Positions 9,288-17,520 of a DNA stretch of 64,000 nucleotides are shown in pieces (the stretch's first letter is position 1; each line of letters starts with the position of its first letter). Location of the stretch: contig NZ_CP101833.1 in the NCBI RefSeq assembly GCF_024498355.1, forward strand, positions 601,001 through 665,000, given 5' to 3'. The notes beneath the pieces are model-generated. The model worked only from the letters and a program-made list of their open reading frames with translations, did no database searches and was not told the DNA's origin. The translations under genes were made by a program, and so were the position numbers. The DNA is from Bacillus pumilus (GTDB lineage Bacteria; Bacillota; Bacilli; Bacillales; Bacillaceae).

Positions 9288-10172
9288 TTATATCATTTCG
9301 TTGGAAAATCGAATTTGCCTATCTTTCAGTTCATCATAAAATGTGAAGTGTTGTAACTTCAATTCTTCACAGATTTTTTTGATGATCCATTTGCCTCGTT
9401 CTTCAATCCTAAGATTTACTTTATGTAGGTACTCACTTAATTCTTGTTCATTTTGAGGTTTTAGTTGATTGTAATTTCCGATCCCTGCAAAATGACCTTT
9501 CCAAAATTCACTCACTGTCCATTCTTCATCATTGTTCACGTAAGGTTGAAGGAAATATCGCTCGACGAACATTTTCCAACAGCCTAATGGTTGAAAGAAT
9601 TCAAATAGTGAATACATCGTAATGTCCCAATAATCTTGAGAAAACAAATAACGACCCGAATTCATCCAATGTGGTAATACAGTGAAATTCCCAATGCAGT
9701 GGGTGAAAGTAGCGAATTTTTTAAACTCCTCTATTCTGTCAGCAATCAAATCGAATTTATTAAAATCATGAGAAATTAATTTTGCATATTGCTTTGTAAG
9801 GGAGTTATCTATTAATATTCCGATCTTTTCAAATTCCTCAACGGAATAAGATGATTTTAAGATACTATGGTTAAAAGTTGTGATAAATGAATTCATGGTT
9901 TCACCACGGATCACTTTATCTGTACTCCATAGTACATCATAAATTGAAGAAGGTTCTTTATCGCAATCAGCTTTACTACCGGTTTTTCTAGTTGAGTTAC
10001 AAACTCCAATTTCTTTAAGTTTACCAATCTTATACTCTAACATGAGCTTAATTGGTGAGGTAGTTTTTATCGATTTTTTGGCATAACTTTGTTTAAAATC
10101 CCATTCCCAAGGCTTTATTTCAAATTCTTCGCACTTTTTAAACCAGTCTTCTATCCACGTGTTATTCGTCAT
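9288..10172 (-). CDS. Uncharacterised 294-residue protein
   Basis: I do not recognise a named family with confidence. The protein is soluble and rich in Phe, Trp and Lys (MTNNTWIEDWFKKCEEF). Its most striking segment, THCIGNFTVLPHWMNSGR at about residues 160-180, resembles the GN-x-TLLP-xxxN loop of GmrSD/DUF1524 nucleases, but no HNH or catalytic His-Asn pattern is clear. AT content is higher than in the flanking core genes, consistent with acquired DNA. GAGGAG precedes the ATG, and a terminator follows the stop. Confidence 0.7.
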   Translation of the reverse strand: MTNNTWIEDWFKKCEEFEIKPWEWDFKQSYAKKSIKTTSPIKLMLEYKIGKLKEIGVCNSTRKTGSKADCDKEPSSIYDVLWSTDKVIRGETMNSFITTFNHSILKSSYSVEEFEKIGILIDNSLTKQYAKLISHDFNKFDLIADRIEEFKKFATFTHCIGNFTVLPHWMNSGRYLFSQDYWDITMYSLFEFFQPLGCWKMFVERYFLQPYVNNDEEWTVSEFWKGHFAGIGNYNQLKPQNEQELSEYLHKVNLRIEERGKWIIKKICEELKLQHFTFYDELKDRQIRFSNEMI

Positions 10173-10198
10173 TTGTTTCTCCTCTGTCCATTAGGGTT

Positions 10199-10759
10199 TT
10201 ATTCGTAATCTCTCTTCAAAATCGAATATATATACACATCATCGAATCCATTTTGACCAAGATCATACTCTCTTAATAAACCTTCTCTTACAAAATTAAA
10301 GCTCTCCAGTAATTGAACAGAGGACGTATTTGCTGGATCGATAATGGCTTCAATTCGATTCAGATTCATCTCCTGAAATCCATATCGTAACACCGCAGCA
10401 ATCGCTTCCTTCATAATGCCTTTTCTCCAATGATCGTGATGTAATTCATAGCCAATTTCCGTACGGCGGTGCTGTTTTTCTAGATTGAGAAAGCCGCAGC
10501 TGCCAATGATGGCTGGGTTTTCTTTTAAAGAAATGCCCCACCGGATGCCTGTTTGTTCTTTGAAGATATTGTCATACCACTTGATTTCTCCTTTTGTGTC
10601 TTCAAGTGATTCATGAGCATTGATTCCCATATAGCGGCACACGGTTTCATTTGATAAGTAGATGTGCATATCCTCAGCATCTGCGATCGTTGCTTGTTTT
10701 AAGATTAGTCTTTCGGTATGTATCGTTGGAAATGATGGTGGAAAGGTGATTTTGTTCAT
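10199..10759 (-). CDS. GNAT N-acetyltransferase (RimJ/RimL type)
   Basis: 186 residues from ATG 10759 (MNKITFPPSFPTIHTERL). GGAGG lies eight bases upstream of this ATG, inside the alternative start at 10774, so the shorter form is preferred. The acetyl-CoA loop is ELHHDHWRKGIMKEAI, followed by NRIEAIIDPANTSSVQLL. It is a second RimJ/RimL-like enzyme, not close to the one at 8591. It sits between the unknown gene and the MFS gene, all on the minus strand. The substrate cannot be read from the sequence. Confidence 0.88.
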   Translation of the reverse strand: MNKITFPPSFPTIHTERLILKQATIADAEDMHIYLSNETVCRYMGINAHESLEDTKGEIKWYDNIFKEQTGIRWGISLKENPAIIGSCGFLNLEKQHRRTEIGYELHHDHWRKGIMKEAIAAVLRYGFQEMNLNRIEAIIDPANTSSVQLLESFNFVREGLLREYDLGQNGFDDVYIYSILKRDYE

Positions 10760-10842
10760 TCGTTTAGCCTCCATGCGATGTGTTTTGTTCTGAACATTCC
10801 TTTAATAAGTTTCTTCCATCATACCAAAAATTGAAATGTGTT

Positions 10843-12027
10843 CTATTGGTTTTCCTGTGTCTTTCGTTGGAGGCGGTGGTGTAAATAGAACGAATAACAA
10901 ATCAACATCAACGCAACAAGGCTCGCTATACCGCCAATCCAGCTCAAATATGTGATCTTTGTATATTGGATGATCACGCCGCCCATTGACGATCCAAGCA
11001 TCATGCCGATATTCATAATCGCTGTATTAAAGCTCAGCACGGTTTCTGATGCTTGGGGTTTAAGAGAGATTAGGTAAAACTGCTTCGCTGGGGTTGTCGT
11101 CCATGTAGCAATGCCCCATATGGCAAGCGTGATTAAGACACCGATAGCGGAGAATTGCGTATAGAATAATGTAAAGAGAGCGAACATCTGGATCATGATG
11201 CTGATCGAGATGGTTCGGTTTGGCCCCCATTGATCAACGGCGAAGCCGCCAAATCGTGAGCCAATAAAAGCAGCTATTCCTAAAATGAGTAAGGCGATAC
11301 TTGTCATTTCAAGAGAAAAGCCGGCGGTCTGTCGTAGTAATGGGGAGATATAAGCGAATACCATCGTGTAGCCTAAGATCCAAAAGGCGGTTGTGGCTAA
11401 GCCGCTGATCACCCTGCGGTCTTGAAGGATGTGTAATTGCTGCTTCAATGGCAGATGTGAATGTCCCTCCATGCGTGGCAGTAATTGATAAAGCAGTAAT
11501 AAAAGACTAGCAGTACCTAGTGCAATGATGAGAAAAATATAGTGCCAATCCACATGCCCCGATAGAAATGTGCCAATAGGGACACCAAGTACAAGTGACA
11601 CTGTAAACCCAGTAATGACCGTTGCCATCGCACTTCCCTTTTTTTCTGGAGGGGCGATCTGTGCTGCATAATTTGTGGCGACCACAATATATAAGCCGCC
11701 ACTCATGGCCATGATGATCCGAGATAGCAGGAGCAGCACAAAGTGATGGCTAAAAAAGGCGACCACATTGCCTAAAATAAACACAAAAATAGCCGATAAC
11801 AGAACCTTTTTTCGGTTCAATTTTGACGTTGCCATGACTAAAAAGAGAGCGCCTACTGCATAAAAGAGAGAGTAAACGGTGATAAGCTGCCCGGCAGCAG
11901 GAATGGAGATGTGTAAATCAGCAGCAATTATATCTAGAATGCCTGACACGACGAATTCTGAAGTGCCTGTGACAAATGAACCGACAGCTAAAAGAATAAT
12001 CAATAGCTGGTGAGATGTGTTTTTCAT
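10843..12027 (-). CDS. MFS efflux transporter (DHA1 family)
   Basis: 394-residue polytopic membrane protein with about 12 hydrophobic helices. It starts MKNTSHQLLIILLAVGSFVTG and carries the loop-2 signature variant SKLNRKKVLL and the antiporter region GFTVSLVLGVPIGTFLSG (motif C) near residues 140-160. This is the drug:H+ antiporter (DHA1) pattern, close to AraJ/YdhL-type proteins. A LysR gene starts about 100 bases away in the opposite direction and is its likely regulator. Substrate unknown. Confidence 0.87.
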   Translation of the reverse strand: MKNTSHQLLIILLAVGSFVTGTSEFVVSGILDIIAADLHISIPAAGQLITVYSLFYAVGALFLVMATSKLNRKKVLLSAIFVFILGNVVAFFSHHFVLLLLSRIIMAMSGGLYIVVATNYAAQIAPPEKKGSAMATVITGFTVSLVLGVPIGTFLSGHVDWHYIFLIIALGTASLLLLLYQLLPRMEGHSHLPLKQQLHILQDRRVISGLATTAFWILGYTMVFAYISPLLRQTAGFSLEMTSIALLILGIAAFIGSRFGGFAVDQWGPNRTISISIMIQMFALFTLFYTQFSAIGVLITLAIWGIATWTTTPAKQFYLISLKPQASETVLSFNTAIMNIGMMLGSSMGGVIIQYTKITYLSWIGGIASLVALMLICYSFYLHHRLQRKTQENQ

Positions 12028-12128
12028 TTTTGAACCCTTCCTTCATTTTGATACGTTGTATTCAGTTTAAATTCCGTGCTAACATAAGTAAAATTGATGT
12101 TTTTCATGAAGGAGATGAGTAAATACTC
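12028..12128. promoter_or_regulatory. Divergent control region for MFS and LysR genes
   Basis: 101 bases separate the two divergent starts. The region is AT-rich and would have to hold both promoters and the LysR operator. GAAGGAGATGAG supplies the ribosome site of the LysR gene. No single operator stands out. Confidence 0.4.
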
Positions 12129-13025
12129 ATGAGCTTTGTTCGTTTTGACATTATTGCGAAAGTGGTTGAGCTAGGAAGTTTTACAGCCACTGCTGAAGCA
12201 TTAAATATGACGCAGTCCGCAGTGAGTCATGCTGTGGCAAGTTTAGAAGCGGAGTGGGGTGTTTCTTTATTCATTCGTGACAGAAAAAAAGGAATTATGC
12301 TGACGGACATTGGTCAAACGCTTCTCCCGCATATAAGAGAAGTGTTAAATAGAGTGGAGAAGATCCAGCAAGAAATTGCGTTAACGAAAAATATTGAAAC
12401 GGGCTTGATTCGTATCGGGACATTTGCCAGTGCATCGGCTTGTTTATTGCCGAAATTGCTTGTGAGCTATCAGAAAAAGCATCCGAAGATTGAATTCAAG
12501 TTTTATGAAGGGACGTATGAAGAAATATTGGAGTGGCTGGATTCTGGCATCATTGATGTTGGATTTGTTGTGAAAGGCAATGCGGATGATGCCTTTGATT
12601 TGCTGCCACTCATCAAAGATGAGATGGTGGTCGCCTATCACTCCAATCATCGATTTCAACAGCAGCCCATTGTAAAAATAACAGATTTAGCGGATGAAGC
12701 GTTTATTATGCCGACCGGTATGTATCAATCGCATGTAGAGGATATTTTTTCAGAGGCTCAAATCAAGCCAGCTACTTTATTTGAGGTGCATGATTGTACG
12801 ACCATTGCCCGTATGGTCGGGGAAGGACTCGGTGTCACGATAGGCCCCGAGCTATTTTTGAAAACGCAGCAGCATGTGCAGATTAGTCAGCTGAATGTGT
12901 CGCATCATCGTGAGGTGGCGCTCGCCTGTCCATCTCTCTCTCATGCTTCTCCTGCGGTGAAAGAGTTTTTCCATGTAGCCGATGCGGTTTTTGCAAAGGA
13001 GAGGAATTCAGAGAAGGGTGTATAA
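12129..13025 (+). CDS. LysR-type transcriptional regulator
   Basis: 298 residues. The N-terminal winged helix-turn-helix (residues 1-60) contains GSFTATAEALNMTQSAVSHA. The C-terminal periplasmic-binding-protein-like effector domain (about 90-290) contains GLIRIGTFASASACLLPKLL. Placed divergently from the MFS exporter, it most likely controls that gene and itself in response to an unknown ligand. A single ATG with GAAGGAG upstream fixes the start. Confidence 0.92.
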   Translation: MSFVRFDIIAKVVELGSFTATAEALNMTQSAVSHAVASLEAEWGVSLFIRDRKKGIMLTDIGQTLLPHIREVLNRVEKIQQEIALTKNIETGLIRIGTFASASACLLPKLLVSYQKKHPKIEFKFYEGTYEEILEWLDSGIIDVGFVVKGNADDAFDLLPLIKDEMVVAYHSNHRFQQQPIVKITDLADEAFIMPTGMYQSHVEDIFSEAQIKPATLFEVHDCTTIARMVGEGLGVTIGPELFLKTQQHVQISQLNVSHHREVALACPSLSHASPAVKEFFHVADAVFAKERNSEKGV

Positions 13026-13057
13026 AGAACTAGATGCGATTTTCCAATTTCGTGTAA

Positions 13058-13101
13058 TAAGACGAATGAAGCGGACATTTCTTTGAAAATTGTTCGCTTT
13101 T
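13058..13101 (+). promoter_or_regulatory. PurBox pair upstream of pbuG
   Basis: TAAGACGAATGAA (13058-13070) and the inverted ATTGTTCGCTTTT (13089-13101) match the PurR operator consensus around CGAAC/GTTCG. The 18-base gap is the same as in the pur operon pair of this window, which supports both assignments. PurR represses when PRPP is low. Confidence 0.6.
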
Positions 13102-13105
13102 CGTA

Positions 13106-13134
13106 TTGTGTTTTAAAAATGAAGTTGGTACAAT
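13106..13134 (+). promoter_or_regulatory. Sigma-A promoter of pbuG
   Basis: TTGTGT (13106-13111), 17 bases, TACAAT (13129-13134), between the PurBoxes and the riboswitch. Confidence 0.6.
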
Positions 13135-13156
13135 AGACACAGAAATCAAATAGATA

Positions 13157-13330
13157 GAAGTCGTATAATCGCGGGGATATGGCCCGCAAGTTTCTACCAA
13201 GCTACCGTAAATGGCTTGACTACGTCAATTCACACTCGTTTGATATAAATCATGCATTGTTCTTGTTTGATGTCACGGTCTGAATTCACAATTGTAGTCA
13301 AGCGTCCCAAACTGTTGGGGCGTTTTTTAT
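13157..13330 (+). promoter_or_regulatory. Guanine riboswitch of pbuG (aptamer and terminator)
   Basis: The purine aptamer core is clear: TATAATC, GGATATGGCCCGCAAG, TTTCTACC, CCGTAAAT and GACTACG (about 13157-13229). The discriminator base, C13220 in GACTA, indicates guanine rather than adenine. GCTTGACTAC (13214-13223) pairs perfectly with GTAGTCAAGC (13295-13304) as antiterminator. The competing terminator is CGTCCCAA (13304-13311) with TTGGGGCG (13316-13323) plus T6. Guanine or hypoxanthine should therefore switch pbuG off. Confidence 0.95.
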
Positions 13331-13386
13331 TTGACTTGTGAATGGGACAGACTAAAGCAAAAGGACATGAAGGGAGTCAGTTGGCT

Positions 13387-14712
13387 TTGAAACAGTTTTT
13401 TCAGTTTGATGAGTTAGGAACGAATTATCGCAGAGAGATCATCGGCGGTTTAACGACATTTTTGTCGATGGCTTACATCTTGTTTGTCAATCCGGTCACA
13501 CTTGCTTTAGTGGCAGTACCGGATTTTCCAGATAAATTACGAATTGACCAGGGGGCTGTCTTTACAGCTACGGCATTAGCCTCTGCCGCAGGGTGTATCC
13601 TGATGGGATTGATCGCCAGGTATCCGATCGCGATTGCACCGGGTATGGGATTGAATGCCTTCTTCGCCTTCTCGGTTGTTCTTGGCATGGGCATCACATG
13701 GGAAGCAGCACTTTCTGGTGTGTTTGTTTCAGGATTGATCTTTGTTGCCCTTTCTTTAACAGGTTTCCGTGAAAAAATCATCAATGCCATTCCGGCTGAG
13801 CTGAAGCTGGCGGTTGGTGCGGGTATTGGTTTGTTCATTACGTTTGTCGGTCTGCAGGGCTCTGGCATTATCGCCAATAATGATAATACACTCGTTTCGA
13901 TTGGAAACATTCATAGTGGTCCTGTTCTGTTGACGGTGTTTGGTATCGTAGTGACCGTTATTTTAATGGTTCTTCGAGTGAATGCAGGTGTCTTCATTGG
14001 GATGCTTGTGACCGCTATTGCAGGGATGCTTGTTGGTCTTGTACCAGTGCCGACGCAAATTGTGGGAAGTATTCCAAGTTTGTCTCCAACCTTTGGGCAA
14101 GCCTTGATTCATTTGCCAGACATTTTCTCGGTTCAAATGCTTGTCGTGATTTTAACGTTCTTATTCGTTGGGTTCTTTGATACAGCGGGTACGCTTGTGG
14201 CTGTTGCAACCCAAGCTGGTTTAATGAAAAATAATGAGCTGCCGCGTGCAGGAAGAGCACTTCTGGCGGATTCTTCTTCTATTGTTGTAGGTTCTGTCCT
14301 TGGAACATCGACGACAACGTCTTATGTTGAATCCAGCTCAGGTGTTGCTGCTGGTGCTCGTTCTGGATTTGCAGCGGTCGTGACAGGTATTTTTTTCTTG
14401 CTTGCGATGTTCTTCTCGCCGCTTTTATCAATCGTTACACCGAATGTGACAGCACCTGCTTTAATCATTGTCGGTGCATTGATGGTAGCTCCGCTAGCGA
14501 AAATTGCCTGGGATCGTTTTGAAATTGCTGTACCAGCCTTCTTAACGATGATTATGATGCCACTCACATACAGCATTGCGACAGGAATTGCGATTGGTTT
14601 CATTTTCTACCCGATTACAATGATCTTTAAAGGAAAAGCAAAAGAAGTGCATCCAATTATGTACGGATTGTTTGTCATCTTTATTCTTTACTTTGCGTTC
14701 TTAAATCATTAA
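13387..14712 (+). CDS. pbuG: Hypoxanthine/guanine permease PbuG
   Basis: Nucleobase:cation symporter of the AzgA-like NCS2 group taking up hypoxanthine and guanine, with about 12 membrane helices. Start TTG 13387 is chosen: AAGGGAG (13371-13377) lies nine bases upstream and the product (LKQFFQFDELGTNYRREIIGG, 441 residues) matches the B. subtilis length of about 440. An ATG at 13342 would add 15 residues encoded next to the riboswitch terminator. NCS2-type motifs include APGMGLNAFFAFSVVLGMG and LGTSTTTSYVESSSG. It is controlled by PurR and a guanine riboswitch. Confidence 0.95.
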   Translation: MKQFFQFDELGTNYRREIIGGLTTFLSMAYILFVNPVTLALVAVPDFPDKLRIDQGAVFTATALASAAGCILMGLIARYPIAIAPGMGLNAFFAFSVVLGMGITWEAALSGVFVSGLIFVALSLTGFREKIINAIPAELKLAVGAGIGLFITFVGLQGSGIIANNDNTLVSIGNIHSGPVLLTVFGIVVTVILMVLRVNAGVFIGMLVTAIAGMLVGLVPVPTQIVGSIPSLSPTFGQALIHLPDIFSVQMLVVILTFLFVGFFDTAGTLVAVATQAGLMKNNELPRAGRALLADSSSIVVGSVLGTSTTTSYVESSSGVAAGARSGFAAVVTGIFFLLAMFFSPLLSIVTPNVTAPALIIVGALMVAPLAKIAWDRFEIAVPAFLTMIMMPLTYSIATGIAIGFIFYPITMIFKGKAKEVHPIMYGLFVIFILYFAFLNH

Positions 14713-14724
14713 TTGTTCGCCTAA

Positions 14725-14755
14725 AACAGCAGCTTATGGAAGCTGCTGTTTTTTT
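14725..14755 (+). terminator. Intrinsic terminator of pbuG
   Basis: AACAGCAGCTT (14725-14735) pairs perfectly with AAGCTGCTGTT (14740-14750), loop ATGG, then T5. Confidence 0.92.
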
Positions 14756-14930
14756 GTTTTGTCTTATTTTCTTGCCATTTTAAAACCTCTGCTGCCTTTT
14801 ATCCGTCTATTCATATGAAAGTCAAGGCGTCTTGACTGAACAGAGAGACTCCGCTACTTTAAGAGGAGTTATCCGAACAGGTCATTCGTATGAGCCTGTA
14901 AGGATTGTGCTGGATAGGAGTTGATATGAG

Positions 14931-15725
14931 ATGTTAGAGAAAGATCAAGAGCAAAGTACATCAGAATTAAAAAATGAAGAGCCATCAATAGATCAAGAAA
15001 CAAGACAATCCCGCCTCAGCAGAAGCGCGGCAAAACGTGGAAGAACTTCAAAGGCAGCAGCGGATGATGAGCGTTCTTTCATTCAGCGTATGCTGCAAGG
15101 CGTAGGCGGCGCGTTTAAGCGCTATGGCTCATATGGACTGGCGATGTTGAAATCACCGAGTCGAGCAATCAATCAAGCGGAAACGCTGCGCATGAAGTAC
15201 GCCTGGATTTCAATTGTGTTATTCAGCGTGTTTTTTGCTTTAGGTAACTATGTTCAATTAAAGGCGTCAAAGACCCGTTTATTAGGCTTTGGTATTCATT
15301 ATTCTTTTGGCGACGCCTTTTTGAGGGTAGCTGTCTTTACACTCATCCTGTTGACATTGATGATGCTCACGGTTTGGGTGCTTGGGAAGTACATGCTGAA
15401 AGGGAACATATCGCTGAAAGAAGTGATCATGAAATTTGGGGCAGCGCTTGTGCCAGTGCTTCTTTTATCCATCCTTTGGCTTGTATTTGCCATGCTGAAT
15501 ATTCCATATGTGACCGTCATGTTATCTGTAATGATGTTTTTTGGTCTCCAGTTAATAGCTGTAGTGCTCTTTCGTTCCATTCAATCGGAGCATGAAGCCG
15601 TACGTGGAGATTTGATGTATGCTGGCTGGGCATTTTTATTGGTTGAGCTGATCATCATTGCACTGCTGTGGAGCATTGTTGGGGAGTATTTGATTCCATC
15701 ACTTGTTCCTGTCCGGTTTGGATAA
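14931..15725 (+). CDS. yebC: Multi-pass membrane protein YebC
   Basis: 264 residues. A charged cytoplasmic N terminus (about 80 residues, rich in Glu, Ser, Arg) is followed by about five membrane helices (for example YAWISIVLFSVFFALGNYV and FGAALVPVLLLSILWLVFAM). It resembles Yip1/zinc-ribbon-linked integral membrane proteins; function unknown. Named from its place between pbuG and yebE and from the matching length of the B. subtilis protein. The 180-base leader holds a perfect small hairpin AGTCAAG-GCGT-CTTGACT (14820-14837) of unknown role. Confidence 0.85.
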   Translation: MLEKDQEQSTSELKNEEPSIDQETRQSRLSRSAAKRGRTSKAAADDERSFIQRMLQGVGGAFKRYGSYGLAMLKSPSRAINQAETLRMKYAWISIVLFSVFFALGNYVQLKASKTRLLGFGIHYSFGDAFLRVAVFTLILLTLMMLTVWVLGKYMLKGNISLKEVIMKFGAALVPVLLLSILWLVFAMLNIPYVTVMLSVMMFFGLQLIAVVLFRSIQSEHEAVRGDLMYAGWAFLLVELIIIALLWSIVGEYLIPSLVPVRFG

Positions 15726-15734
15726 AATATTTGT

Positions 15735-15766
15735 GAAAACCTCCTTTTTTCGAAAAGGAGGTTTTC
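15735..15766 (+). terminator. Intrinsic terminator of yebC
   Basis: GAAAACCTCCTTTT (15735-15748) pairs perfectly with AAAAGGAGGTTTTC (15753-15766), tetraloop TTCG. U tracts on both sides make it potentially bidirectional. Confidence 0.85.
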
Positions 15767-15858
15767 ATGTTGAGAAGAGGAAAAAACGGGTAAACTCTTG
15801 GTAACAAAGGCCACCCTTGTTGTCGAAAGATATATGTGTTTTTATCGCGCAAATTTGA

Positions 15859-15887
15859 TTGTATCAAGGTTTGTTCTCTAGTAGAAT
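15859..15887 (+). promoter_or_regulatory. Candidate sigma-A promoter of yebE-yebG
   Basis: TTGTAT (15859-15864), 17 bases, TAGAAT (15882-15887), about 40 bases before the yebE start. Confidence 0.5.
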
Positions 15888-15929
15888 ATGGGGTGCTTTA
15901 TTTGATTTTTAGTGCAGGGGGTTCAAATC

Positions 15930-16484
15930 GTGCTTCAACAACTTTTATCCAATGCGTTCACCATGGTTTTGATCATTTTAGTCATTAATATTGTCTATGT
16001 CTCTTTCTCCACCATGCGATTGATTTTAACAATGAAAGGCAGACGGTACGCAGCAGCTTTTGCTGGTACGGTTGAGATGCTCATTTATGTGATTGGGTTA
16101 AGCATTGTGCTAGATAACTTAGACCAAGTACAAAATGTTCTTGCGTATGCACTAGGTTATGGGATTGGGATCATTGTCGGGATGAAAATTGAAGAGAAGC
16201 TGGCACTTGGCTACATTACTGTGAACGTGATTACAAAAGAATTGGATCTTGATCTCCCAAGACAACTGAGGGAAAAAGGATATGGTGTCACCACCTGGGC
16301 AGCAGGCGGTCTTGAAGGAGACCGGTCAGCAATGCAAATTTTAACACCGAGAAAATATGAACTGCAATTATATGAAACGATTAAAACGCTTGATTCAAAG
16401 GCGTTTATCATCTCATATGAGCCCAAATCGATTCACGGCGGCTTCTGGGTGAAGGCTGTGAAGAAAAGGAGAATTAAAGAATGA
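15930..16484 (+). CDS. yebE: DUF2179 membrane protein YebE
   Basis: 184 residues from GTG 15930, chosen because CAGGGGG lies eight bases upstream and the length equals the B. subtilis protein; a GTG at 15912 overlaps that site. Three N-terminal membrane helices ([38 protein letters not shown]) precede a cytoplasmic DUF2179 domain ([33 protein letters not shown]). DUF2179 is also found in YitT-type proteins and may sense a ligand. It overlaps yebG by four bases. Confidence 0.9.
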   Translation: MLQQLLSNAFTMVLIILVINIVYVSFSTMRLILTMKGRRYAAAFAGTVEMLIYVIGLSIVLDNLDQVQNVLAYALGYGIGIIVGMKIEEKLALGYITVNVITKELDLDLPRQLREKGYGVTTWAAGGLEGDRSAMQILTPRKYELQLYETIKTLDSKAFIISYEPKSIHGGFWVKAVKKRRIKE

Positions 16485-16681
16485 CCGCAAAACCAAAGAA
16501 GAAGAAATTCTACGTGGAAGACAACATGACAATCGACCAAGTGTTGGCCCAAATGGCAGAGGAAGGCTATTCGCCTGTCCGTCGAATGGAGGAGCCGATC
16601 TTTCAGGAAAAGAAGGAAAATGGGTCGATTCAGATCATTCCGATTGGGAAAAAAATCGTATTTGAAGGAAAAATAGTCTAA
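16481..16681 (+). CDS. yebG: NETI-motif small protein YebG
   Basis: 66 residues, basic N terminus ([20 protein letters not shown]). The segment [20 protein letters not shown] corresponds to the NETI motif region of this short Bacillus family. Function unknown. It is translated by coupling to yebE (ATGA overlap), and its stop is immediately followed by the first PurBox of the pur operon. Confidence 0.85.
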   Translation: MTAKPKKKKFYVEDNMTIDQVLAQMAEEGYSPVRRMEEPIFQEKKENGSIQIIPIGKKIVFEGKIV

Positions 16682-16723
16682 ACACGAACATTAAAACGAC
16701 GACTTCATAGATTGTTCGATAAA
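16680..16723 (+). promoter_or_regulatory. PurBox pair of the pur operon
   Basis: AAACACGAACATT (16680-16692) and inverted ATTGTTCGATAAA (16711-16723) with an 18-base gap; the cores CGAAC and GTTCG are perfect. Bound PurR would lie just upstream of the promoter. The first box overlaps the yebG stop codon. Confidence 0.8.
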
Positions 16724-16727
16724 TCCG

Positions 16728-16756
16728 TTGACATCATGAACATCCGTTGTTAAGAT
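16728..16756 (+). promoter_or_regulatory. Sigma-A promoter of the pur operon
   Basis: Consensus TTGACA (16728-16733), 17 bases, TAAGAT (16751-16756). Confidence 0.9.
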
Positions 16757-16778
16757 AAACATGAAATCAAAACACGAG

Positions 16779-16950
16779 CCTCATATAATCTTGGGAATAT
16801 GGCCCATAAGTTTCTACCCAGTTACCGTAAATGACTGGACTATGCAGGATAGTGAACAAAACTGACATGGCGTTTTAAAAGCGAACAGCGCTTACCATGG
16901 CCCGGTTTGTGTTGCTTCCTAACAATGCAATGCAAATCGGGCCTTTTTGT
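16779..16950 (+). promoter_or_regulatory. Guanine riboswitch of the pur operon (aptamer and terminator)
   Basis: Purine aptamer at 16779-16848 with TATAATC, GGAATATGGCCCATAAG, TTTCTACC, CCGTAAAT and GGACTATG. C16840 in GGACTA indicates guanine. The terminator is a long hairpin: GGCCCG (16899-16904) with CGGGCC (16938-16943), extended by GTTTG/CAAAT and TTGC/GCAA, then T5. CATGG (16866-16870) can pair with CCATG (16895-16899) next to the terminator stem. Confidence 0.95.
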
Positions 16951-17031
16951 TCGGCGTTTGACAAGCTGCTTAGGTTTGGGGAGCGTGTCAAACGATACAA
17001 AATCGAATATCAGCTTAAAGGTGGGGACAAA

Positions 17032-17520
17032 ATGAAGCCGCTTGTAGGTGTCATCATGGGAAGTACATCTGATTGGGAAACAATGAAAAATGCGTGCGAT
17101 ATCTTAGAGGAATTAGACATTCCGTATGAAAAACAGGTTGTATCCGCACATCGGACACCTGATTTGATGTTTGAATATGCGACTGAAGCAAGAGGTAAAG
17201 GACTAAAGGTCATTATTGCCGGTGCTGGAGGCGCAGCACATTTACCGGGGATGGTCGCAGCGAAAACGACACTGCCGGTCATTGGTGTGCCCGTACAATC
17301 AAAAGCACTAAATGGGCTGGATTCGTTATTATCCATCGTTCAAATGCCAGGCGGTGTGCCAGTTGCCACAGTGGCTATTGGCAAAGCCGGTGCAACAAAT
17401 GCAGGCCTGCTAGCCGCACAAATGATCTCAGCATTTGATGAAACGATTGCATCTCGTCTTGAAGAAAGAAGAGAACAAACAAAACAGACTGTACTAGAAA
17501 GCAGTGATCAGCTTGGCTAA
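17032..17520 (+). CDS. purE: N5-CAIR mutase, PurE
   Basis: 162 residues from ATG 17032 with AAGGTGGGG upstream; the longer frame starting at 16897 would translate the riboswitch terminator and is rejected. PurE interconverts N5-carboxyaminoimidazole ribonucleotide and CAIR in IMP synthesis. The signatures [13 protein letters not shown] and [13 protein letters not shown], and [14 protein letters not shown] in the active site, are clear class I PurE features. First gene of the pur operon; the next frame opens 17 bases before its stop. Confidence 0.98.
   Translation: MKPLVGVIMGSTSDWETMKNACDILEELDIPYEKQVVSAHRTPDLMFEYATEARGKGLKVIIAGAGGAAHLPGMVAAKTTLPVIGVPVQSKALNGLDSLLSIVQMPGGVPVATVAIGKAGATNAGLLAAQMISAFDETIASRLEERREQTKQTVLESSDQLG

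Noticed and set aside
16897..17031. 45-residue N-terminal extension of PurE
   Set aside because: It would be translated from the riboswitch terminator; ATG 17032 has a strong site and gives the family length.
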